Source of the DNA: Clostridia bacterium
GTDB taxonomy: Bacteria > Bacillota > Clostridia > Oscillospirales > Butyricicoccaceae
Assembly: GCA_017556565.1 (NCBI GenBank)
Contig: JAFYMQ010000053.1
Coordinates: forward strand, 1-8,940
Length of the DNA: 8,940 nucleotides
Reading direction: 5' to 3'
The position numbers and the translations under genes are program-made. Of this stretch, positions 1 through 5,422 are shown in pieces; the first letter of the stretch is position 1, and every line of letters begins with the position of its first letter. The notes under the pieces are model-generated. The model was not told where the DNA came from, did not search any database, and was given only the letters and a program-made list of their open reading frames with translations.

Positions 1-1347
1 GAATCTTCCTTTGCCTATGCTTTCGGGAATCCAGTTAACAGTATTGTTGTTGCGGATAAGATTATCTCTTACCGCGGTCATTTTTATAAACCAAGTATCT
101 CTTGCGTAGTAGATAAGAGGCGTGTTACATCTCCAGCAGTGAGGATACTCGTGCTCGATCTCGGCAGATGCAAAGAGTGCGCCGGTCTCCTTCATATCCT
201 CAAGAATTGCTTCGTTGGATTTGTCATAACGCAGGCCTGCGAACTTGCCTGCCTCTTCGGTTTGATAGCCTCTATCGTCTACGGGAACGAGGGGGGGCAA
301 ACCGTAACGACGGCAGGTAACGTTATCGTCTGCACCAAAGCCGCCTGCGGTGTGTACGCAACCGGTACCGCTTTCCATGGTAACGTAATCAGCAACTACA
401 ACAAGGCTGTCACGGTCAAGGAAAGGATGTTGCGCAGTCATGTATTCAAAGTCCTTACCTGCACGGCGGTCGAGAATTTCATAGCTCTCAATGCCACCCT
501 CAAGCATGGTCTTGCCGCAAAGTGCTTCGGCTACGATGTAGCACTCGCCGTTGTCGGCCTTAACGATTACATAGGTCTCCTCGGGGTTGAGCGCGATTGC
601 TTGGTTGCCGGGAAGAGTCCATGTGGTGGTTGTCCAAATGATGAAGTACATCTTGGAAATATCACCGTACTTTGCCATCTTGCCCTGATCGTCCTTGAGG
701 GCAAACTTAACAAAGATAGATGCACAAGGCTCATCCTTGTACTCGATCTCTGCTTCGGCCAGAGCGGTCTCGTCATGGGTACACCAATAAACAGGCTTGA
801 GGCCCTTGTAGATGTAGCCCTTCTTGTACATTGCGCCAAAGACCTTGACTTCTTCTGCCTCAAAGCCGGGATCCATGGTCAGATAAGGATGCTCCCAGTC
901 AGCCATGATGCCCAGACGCTTGAACTGCTCCATCTGAATATCAACAAAGTTCTGAGCAAACTCCTGGCAGGCGTTTCTGAACTCTGCGACAGACATGCTC
1001 TTCTGGTCGATCTTGTTTTTCTTGATGATAGCGCTCTCAATAGGCATACCGTGGTTGTCCCAGCCGGGAACGTAGGGAGTCAGGTAGCCATCCATAGCCT
1101 TGTGTCTGTTCATGAAATCCTTGAGGGACTTGTTGAGCGCATGTCCCATATGGATATTACCGTTGGAGAACGGAGGGCCGTCATGCAGAATGAACTTGGG
1201 CTTGCCCGCATTCTTTTCAAGCATGAGCTTGTAAATTTCTTTGTCCTGCCAATCCTTCAGAAAACCGGGCTCACGCTGAGGCAGTGCTGCTCTCATCGCA
1301 AACTCAGTTTTAGGCAGATTGATAGTGTTGTTGTAATCCTGAGCCAT
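1..1347 (-). CDS. ileS: Isoleucyl-tRNA synthetase, N-terminal 449 residues (3' end outside window)
   Basis: Cytoplasmic class I aminoacyl-tRNA synthetase that charges tRNA-Ile and hydrolyses mischarged Val-tRNA. The frame is open from the ATG at 1347 to the window edge, with no stop. Visible motifs are HDGPPFSNGNIHMGHALNK (residues about 55-73, containing the HIGH-type signature HMGH at 66-69) and the GWDNHGMPIE block (about 95-104). The CP1 editing domain carries WTTTTWTLPGN (about 237-247) and GTGCVHTAGGFGADD (about 328-342). After it come the CWRC pair (about 404-407) and the return to the catalytic domain. The family is usually 900-1050 residues, so roughly the first half is present; the KMSKS loop lies outside. 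The motifs fit the IleS1 (bacterial) type. Two editing-domain positions differ from the textbook form: WTTTPWT reads WTTTTWT and HTAPG reads HTAGG. The start is supported by AGGAG at 1362..1358, 10 nt upstream. The gene follows divIVA by 17 nt, so it is probably co-transcribed with the division genes. Identity is certain; the effect of the substitutions is unknown. Confidence 0.97.
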   Translation of the reverse strand, partial: MAQDYNNTINLPKTEFAMRAALPQREPGFLKDWQDKEIYKLMLEKNAGKPKFILHDGPPFSNGNIHMGHALNKSLKDFMNRHKAMDGYLTPYVPGWDNHGMPIESAIIKKNKIDQKSMSVAEFRNACQEFAQNFVDIQMEQFKRLGIMADWEHPYLTMDPGFEAEEVKVFGAMYKKGYIYKGLKPVYWCTHDETALAEAEIEYKDEPCASIFVKFALKDDQGKMAKYGDISKMYFIIWTTTTWTLPGNQAIALNPEETYVIVKADNGECYIVAEALCGKTMLEGGIESYEILDRRAGKDFEYMTAQHPFLDRDSLVVVADYVTMESGTGCVHTAGGFGADDNVTCRRYGLPPLVPVDDRGYQTEEAGKFAGLRYDKSNEAILEDMKETGALFASAEIEHEYPHCWRCNTPLIYYARDTWFIKMTAVRDNLIRNNNTVNWIPESIGKGRF

Positions 1348-1364
1348 AATTCTTTATCTCCTAA

Positions 1365-2195
1365 TCAATCTTGATTTTTATAATTCTTTCCAAATCTGAG
1401 GTCCGAGAAATTAAAGAGAGGCTTGCGTGCTGTCTCTTCCTCTTCTTCCTCCTCATCCTCTGCCTGATCGTCGGCTTCGTGTATTGTCTGTTCACGAATA
1501 ACAGTTATATCAAAAAGCTTTGCATTGCTTTCGCTATTGTTATTTGCGTCCTCGCCTGCAACTTCTTCAGGCTTTGAGATGTCATCGGACAGATCAATCT
1601 CGATGGTGGGCTCGTCAACCTCGTCCTTTTCCAATACAATGGGCTGAGGCTCAACCGCGATATCGTCGGGAATATCTATCTCAAAATCAATAACCTTGTT
1701 CTTGTGGGTGTTCTCTGCCACAGCTTTATTGATGATCTCGTCCACTTCTTTGTTCTCGGTAAGTGTGATATCCTCTGCAGCTTTGTTGAGCAGATTTTTA
1801 ATGCTCTGAGCATAGCCTGCGCATATATCACGCATCTCCTGCAGTCTGAGTGCATTGGCGTGGATCTCAAGATCAATATCCTGAACCTTTTTTCTGGCTT
1901 CAAGCTCGGCATTGTCAATAATATATTTTGCCTGCTGCTCTGCTTTGTCTGTAATTTCTTTTGCGGTTACCTGTGCGGTATACAGAGCCTTGCGCATTTC
2001 TTCGTCAACGGCGCGGTATTCGTCTATCTTGTCAACAAGAACACGCATCTTGGCCTTGAGCGCCGCGTTTTCTTTGTACAAAAGCGAATAGTCAGACAGA
2101 ACTTCGTCAAGGAACTTGTCGATCTGCGCCATGTCATAGCCGCCGAACACAGCTTTTTCAAACTTGATTTCCTGTATTTCCTGAGGTGTCAGCAT
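1365..2195 (-). CDS. divIVA: DivIVA-family cell division/polarity protein with long acidic tail
   Basis: Coiled-coil scaffold that binds curved membrane at septa and poles and recruits division or wall-synthesis proteins. The 276 residues begin with the typical N-terminal lipid-binding domain: LTPQEIQEIKFEKAVFGGYD (about 2-21), then IDKFLDEV. Phe17, which inserts into membrane in Bacillus subtilis DivIVA, is kept; the neighbouring Arg18 is Gly here. Residues about 32-165 are heptad-rich coiled coil. From about 166 the protein changes to an acidic, probably disordered tail with two similar pieces (IDFEIDIPDDI at 169-179, IEIDLSDDI at 198-206) and seven consecutive Glu at 248-254. It ends with a basic/aromatic segment, KPLFNFSDLRFGKNY (258-272), which looks like a docking motif (inference). 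The tail makes it much longer than B. subtilis DivIVA (about 164 residues). AAGGGGG lies 6 nt before the ATG. It follows yggT by 14 nt and precedes ileS, the usual Firmicutes order. Stop is TGA. Confidence 0.95.
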   Translation of the reverse strand: MLTPQEIQEIKFEKAVFGGYDMAQIDKFLDEVLSDYSLLYKENAALKAKMRVLVDKIDEYRAVDEEMRKALYTAQVTAKEITDKAEQQAKYIIDNAELEARKKVQDIDLEIHANALRLQEMRDICAGYAQSIKNLLNKAAEDITLTENKEVDEIINKAVAENTHKNKVIDFEIDIPDDIAVEPQPIVLEKDEVDEPTIEIDLSDDISKPEEVAGEDANNNSESNAKLFDITVIREQTIHEADDQAEDEEEEEEETARKPLFNFSDLRFGKNYKNQD

Positions 2196-2209
2196 AGTTT
2201 ACCCCCTTG

Positions 2210-2479
2210 TCATCCTACTATATTTATTATAACGGAAAGCAGCATATAAACTGCCAAAAAGGACAGGTCAATAGGCATCCCGTCAGCGCCGGGTATCCTG
2301 TATATGAGATTTCTCACAGGGCTTACGACCGGCTCTGTAAGAGAGTGAAGTACGTCGTACAACTTGCTGTCACGCAGAGACGGAATCCACGATATAATTG
2401 CAGCCGCAAGCATAATCATCTGATATACTCTGCAGCAAGACGCAAGAGTATATCTCAAAAAATAAATACCGTTATTCAC
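2210..2479 (-). CDS. yggT: YggT/YlmG-family small membrane protein
   Basis: Integral membrane protein of 89 residues with two hydrophobic segments (about 17-33 and 71-88). They are joined by a polar loop with the family signature: AIISWIP (27-33), then LTEPVVSPVRNLI (47-59), and DLSFLAVYMLL in the second segment. The family is tied to cell division and membrane or osmotic homeostasis in bacteria, but its biochemical role is not settled. The start is a GTG placed directly after the sepF TAA (TAAGTG), with no strong Shine-Dalgarno. Translation is therefore probably coupled to sepF. The start choice rests on this junction and on giving a normal family length. Its position between sepF and divIVA is conserved in Firmicutes. 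Stop is TGA. Confidence 0.93.
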   Translation of the reverse strand: MNNGIYFLRYTLASCCRVYQMIMLAAAIISWIPSLRDSKLYDVLHSLTEPVVSPVRNLIYRIPGADGMPIDLSFLAVYMLLSVIINIVG

Positions 2480-2926
2480 TTATATATACAGTCCGTTATT
2501 CTCGAGCTCGTCAATAAGATCACCCATAATATCAACATTGTAAGGGGTGATGATATATGTGCTGTTTGCTACCTTTTTGATCTTGCCGTCCTGAGCGTAT
2601 GTAACACCGCTGAGGAAATCAACAACTCGTCTTGCAACATCCTTGTTGGTCTGCTCAAGATTGAGCACAACTGTACGGCGATCGATAAGATGATCGGCGA
2701 TCTCGGCAGCATTCTCAAACTTTTCGGGCTTGACCAGCACAACAGAAAGCTGGGTTGTTGCATTGATGTTTACAACTTTATTACTACGTCTGAACTCGGT
2801 CACAGGAACACCGCCCTCATCGTCATTTTTGGATTGATTTCTTCTGGAGGGAGCCAGCTGATCAAAGTCGTCTTCTTTTTCTTCGTCTCCTCTTGCCCAG
2901 CGTTTAATGTCTTCCATAAAACCCAT
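2480..2926 (-). CDS. sepF: Cell division protein SepF (YlmF)
   Basis: SepF binds FtsZ filaments and tethers and bundles them at the membrane at midcell. The product is 148 residues, close to the roughly 150 of B. subtilis SepF. It opens with an amphipathic membrane-binding helix (MGFMEDIKRWAR, 1-12). An acidic, variable linker follows (13-45), then the conserved globular core from VVNINATTQLSVVLVKP (51-67) to the end. The core includes AAEIADHL (73-80), the VVLNLE strand and DFLSGVTYA (103-111), with the conserved glycine at 107. A longer open frame begins at 2947, but the Shine-Dalgarno GGAAAGGAG (2943..2935) lies inside that extension and 8 nt before the ATG at 2926, so I chose 2926. It is the first gene after a sigma-A-like promoter and abuts yggT without a gap. 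Stop is TAA. Confidence 0.96.
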   Translation of the reverse strand: MGFMEDIKRWARGDEEKEDDFDQLAPSRRNQSKNDDEGGVPVTEFRRSNKVVNINATTQLSVVLVKPEKFENAAEIADHLIDRRTVVLNLEQTNKDVARRVVDFLSGVTYAQDGKIKKVANSTYIITPYNVDIMGDLIDELENNGLYI

Positions 2927-2934
2927 ATTGTGCG

Positions 2935-2943
2935 CTCCTTTCC
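2935..2943 (-). promoter_or_regulatory. Ribosome binding site that fixes the sepF start
   Basis: GGAAAGGAG ends 8 nt before the ATG at 2926..2924. It falls within the upstream in-frame TTG extension and therefore argues against a start at 2947. Confidence 0.85.
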
Positions 2944-2968
2944 GCAAACAAAAATATTCATATCTTTT

Positions 2969-2997
2969 ATTATCTTATTTTTTTGCTGATATGTCAA
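2969..2997 (-). promoter_or_regulatory. Predicted sigma-A promoter of the sepF-yggT-divIVA-ileS cluster
   Basis: A consensus -35 box TTGACA (2997..2992) is separated by exactly 17 nt from GATAAT (2974..2969), which differs from the -10 consensus at one base. The region is A/T-rich. It sits in the largest gap of the window, between the hlyD-like stop (3029) and the sepF ATG (2926). Transcription would start near 2962, giving a leader of roughly 35 nt that contains the sepF Shine-Dalgarno. I see no convincing terminator between this promoter and the upstream gene, so read-through from the hfq side is also possible. Confidence 0.75.
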
Positions 2998-3028
2998 CTT
3001 TTTTAATCAAATAAACTGATTATAATAC

Positions 3029-4219
3029 TTATTTAACCCTAAAATCTTTGCCGCTGATGATGATTTTGTCATACAAATAGAGGCCATTGGATGCAGAATC
3101 CGCCATTTTGAGCAAATAATAAGAATCGGTCTGATAGATTATCTCCGCAGGCTTGAATCTTGCGGACGCACCTTCGAGGCAAAATACGCCCCATTTGCCA
3201 TCATTTTGATGCAGGGCCTGAATAGGCACTCTTATGCCCGTATACGTATTGAGCACTACATCCATAGGCTGGAATCGGGTACTGAGATACTTGGGGAGCA
3301 TGTTTGCGCTTTTGAGTACCATGTAATATTTGCCGTCCGAGCCCTTTGCAAGACTCTCTACAGTAAACTCTGCCGATTTTGCAAGCAGCTCGGGGAACTG
3401 TACGCTCATGGTAGTTCTGCCGCGCAGATCATAGAGCATATCCTCCTCAAGCTCTGCTGCAAGATACCAATAAAAAGACGATACAACCGTACCTATTACA
3501 TTGTCCTCCGACTGTGTCTGCTCTTCCCTGCCAGAAAAAGCAACAGAAACATCGTCAAGACAATCGGTTGTAAACCGAGCCTCAAAACCGTCGGTATCGC
3601 TGAAGAAATAGCCCGAAACCGGTGTGGTCACGGTCTCGCTGTAACGATCTACCAGACTCTCGTATTCTGCCTGCTGCATTTTCAGCTCGCTCAGTCTGTC
3701 GGTAAAAATATCCTTGCTGTAAAGTCCCGCATCACGCGCAATAATGACCTGCTCAAGCGAGTGATAGGTCTCTCTGACCTGGGCCAGCTTGCCCGAATCG
3801 GCATCAGACATAATATCGCTGAGATAGGTGTATACCAATGCGTCAAGCTTGATACTCTCGGTGCCCGACGATATCATGGCGTAGACAGCTTCTATTGCTT
3901 CTATCTCATTTTCTATATCAACCAGTTTTCTGTAGTTGGCACGGGCTTCGTCAGATTTGAAGTATATGCATACCGCCTGGTTGACAGATACCTTTTCGCC
4001 GTTGGCGACAAGATATTCGATATTATCGGTCTTGCCCTTGATGACAACCTGATCACGGATGAAGACAGTATCCAAAGACACGATCTCTTCAACCGTAACC
4101 AAAGAGGCCTCTATGTAGCTGATTTTTTCTTCGAGGCTGCTCCATATATTAAATATCAGAAATGCGGCAAAAACCAGCAGGATAACTACACCTGCGCCCC
4201 TTGCGGAATGCTCTTTCAT
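3029..4219 (-). CDS. HlyD-like membrane-fusion/adaptor protein, function unknown
   Basis: A 396-residue protein anchored by one N-terminal membrane segment (about 9-27), preceded by a short basic cytoplasmic stretch, so most of it should face outward. The layout is that of HlyD/membrane-fusion proteins. A first half-lipoyl/barrel piece (TVFIRDQVVIKG, 51-62, and YLVANGEKVSVNQAVCIYF, 69-87) is followed by a helical hairpin (about 92-195). The second half-lipoyl piece (TTPVSGYFFSDTDGFE, 198-213) and a C-terminal beta-rich domain follow, with GIRVPIQAL (328-336) and KWGVFCLEG (342-350). Classical members link an inner-membrane exporter to an outer channel. Proteins of this shape also occur in Gram-positive Clostridia, with no assigned role that I know of. 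No ABC or other transporter gene lies beside it here. AGGAG (4229..4225) is 5 nt from the ATG and hfq ends 10 nt upstream, so it is probably read with hfq. A role in division or envelope is only suggested by the neighbouring sepF cluster. Confidence 0.8.
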   Translation of the reverse strand: MKEHSARGAGVVILLVFAAFLIFNIWSSLEEKISYIEASLVTVEEIVSLDTVFIRDQVVIKGKTDNIEYLVANGEKVSVNQAVCIYFKSDEARANYRKLVDIENEIEAIEAVYAMISSGTESIKLDALVYTYLSDIMSDADSGKLAQVRETYHSLEQVIIARDAGLYSKDIFTDRLSELKMQQAEYESLVDRYSETVTTPVSGYFFSDTDGFEARFTTDCLDDVSVAFSGREEQTQSEDNVIGTVVSSFYWYLAAELEEDMLYDLRGRTTMSVQFPELLAKSAEFTVESLAKGSDGKYYMVLKSANMLPKYLSTRFQPMDVVLNTYTGIRVPIQALHQNDGKWGVFCLEGASARFKPAEIIYQTDSYYLLKMADSASNGLYLYDKIIISGKDFRVK

Positions 4220-4229
4220 TGCTTCTCCT

Positions 4230-4451
4230 TTATTGCTGAGCCATCACGCTCCTTTGCGGGATAATGGTCGAGATGGCATGTTTGTATATGAGATACTGCT
4301 TTCCCTCGAATATCAGCAGCAAAGTATATCCATCAAAAGATATAACAACACCGCGCTGCTGAAATCCGTTTGTCAGAAAAACCGTAACCGGTATTTTTTC
4401 GCGCCTGACCTCGTTGAGGAATACATCCTGCAAGCTTGTACGTTTTTCCAT
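4230..4451 (-). CDS. hfq: RNA chaperone Hfq
   Basis: Sm-like hexameric RNA-binding protein that promotes small RNA-mRNA pairing and mRNA regulation in the cytoplasm. The 73 residues match the short Gram-positive form, which lacks the long C-terminal tail of enterobacterial Hfq. LQDVFLN (7-13) carries the proximal-site Gln8. The Sm1 part is VTVFLTNGFQQRGVVISFDGYTLLL without gaps (22-46, Asp40 kept), and the Sm2 signature YKHAIST is at 56-62. AAAAGGGG (4467..4460) stands 8 nt from the ATG. It is 47 nt after miaA, the same miaA-hfq order as in many bacteria, and is followed after 10 nt by the HlyD-like gene. Stop is TAA. Identity is firm. Confidence 0.97.
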   Translation of the reverse strand: MEKRTSLQDVFLNEVRREKIPVTVFLTNGFQQRGVVISFDGYTLLLIFEGKQYLIYKHAISTIIPQRSVMAQQ

Positions 4452-4498
4452 AATAAAGACCCCTTTTCACAAAAAGTTTCTTTATTATTTTAGTCGCA

Positions 4499-5422
4499 TC
4501 ACAGGATAAAAGATGTCGCTTTTTGGCATAAGCCGTCAATGTTGTAGTCTGTTCCGTACTCTACCCAATTAACGCGCTCGTCTGACTTGAACCACGTCAG
4601 CTGCCGCTTTGCGTAATTTCGTGATTTCTGCTTGATAAGATCCGCCGCCTGCTCAAGTGAAGCTTCTCCGTTAATGTAAGCGAGCATCTCTTTGTAGCCT
4701 ATTGCCTGAGCCGCAGTGCCCACAAGTTTACCCGACTCAAAAAGTCTGCGCACCTCAGCCTCAAGCCCCAGCTCAAACATCACGTCGACACGGCGGTTGA
4801 TCCTGTCATAGAGCATCTGTCTGTCTATAGGATTGATACCGACAAAAACCGCATCATACCGGGGCTTTTGCAGCTTGGACAGTCTGTTGTGCTCGGTGAT
4901 GGTCTTCCCTGTTACCTCATAGACCTCAAGTGCTCTGATAATACGCTTTATATCATTGATATGAAGTCTGTCAGCACTATCAGGGTCCACCTCTCGCAGC
5001 TTTGCATGAAGGCTCTCTGCACCGTCGGTGCGATATTGATCTTCAAGTCTGGCTCTTACACCATTGTCCTCACCGCTCTTTGCAAAATCTGTGCCGCTGA
5101 TAAGAGCATTTATATACAGACCGGTGCCGCCGCATATAATGGGCGTTTTTCCTCTGGCTATAATATCATCTGTTATCAAAGATGCCTCCGCCGAGTATCT
5201 TGCGGCAGAAAATATCTCACCCGGCTCGGCAACATCGAACATATGATGCCGAGCCATTTTCTGCTCCTCGGCATCGGGCTTGGCCGTACCTATATCCATG
5301 CCGCGGTATATCTGCATAGAGTCTGCGCAGACTATCTCGCCGTTCAGCCTTTGTGCAAGGGCGATTGACAGCGCGGTCTTACCCGATGCGGTTGGGCCGC
5401 ATACAACAACAGGTTTTATCAT
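4499..5422 (-). CDS. miaA: tRNA dimethylallyltransferase MiaA
   Basis: Transfers a dimethylallyl group from DMAPP to N6 of A37 in tRNAs that read UNN codons, the first step of i6A/ms2i6A synthesis; cytoplasmic. The product is 307 residues, a normal family length. Motifs are the P-loop GPTASGKT (9-16), CADSMQIYRGMDIGTAKP (32-49, with catalytic Asp34), GGTGLYINALI (98-108) and the C-terminal RNYAKRQLTWF (268-278). The frame is open upstream to 5590, but that part lies over the mutL tail and has no MiaA similarity. The true start is the ATG at 5422..5420, which shares one base with the mutL TAA (TAATG). AAAAGG lies about 8 nt upstream. Translation is therefore probably coupled to mutL, which makes the TAG inside mutL relevant to miaA expression. 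Stop is TGA. Confidence 0.97.
   Translation of the reverse strand: MIKPVVVCGPTASGKTALSIALAQRLNGEIVCADSMQIYRGMDIGTAKPDAEEQKMARHHMFDVAEPGEIFSAARYSAEASLITDDIIARGKTPIICGGTGLYINALISGTDFAKSGEDNGVRARLEDQYRTDGAESLHAKLREVDPDSADRLHINDIKRIIRALEVYEVTGKTITEHNRLSKLQKPRYDAVFVGINPIDRQMLYDRINRRVDVMFELGLEAEVRRLFESGKLVGTAAQAIGYKEMLAYINGEASLEQAADLIKQKSRNYAKRQLTWFKSDERVNWVEYGTDYNIDGLCQKATSFIL

Noticed and set aside
139..1374. Long plus-strand open frame (411 codons) opposite ileS
   Set aside because: The minus strand encodes unambiguous IleRS over the same bases. The plus-strand product shows no recognisable domain and is a mirror of biased codon use.
2207..2989. Plus-strand open frame (260 codons) across sepF and yggT
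   Set aside because: It covers two recognised genes and the sepF promoter; no Shine-Dalgarno or family resemblance.
2999..3028. Possible terminator hairpin (AATCA/TGATT) after the HlyD-like gene
   Set aside because: The stem is only 5 bp and A/T-rich, and is not followed by a T run on the coding strand.
3206..4264. Plus-strand open frame (352 codons) opposite the HlyD-like gene
   Set aside because: It lies antisense to a protein with clear adaptor architecture, a good Shine-Dalgarno and operon spacing. The plus-strand frame has none of these.
4460..4480. Small CTTTT/AAAAG hairpin overlapping the hfq Shine-Dalgarno
   Set aside because: Five weak A/T-rich pairs are too few to claim a regulatory structure.
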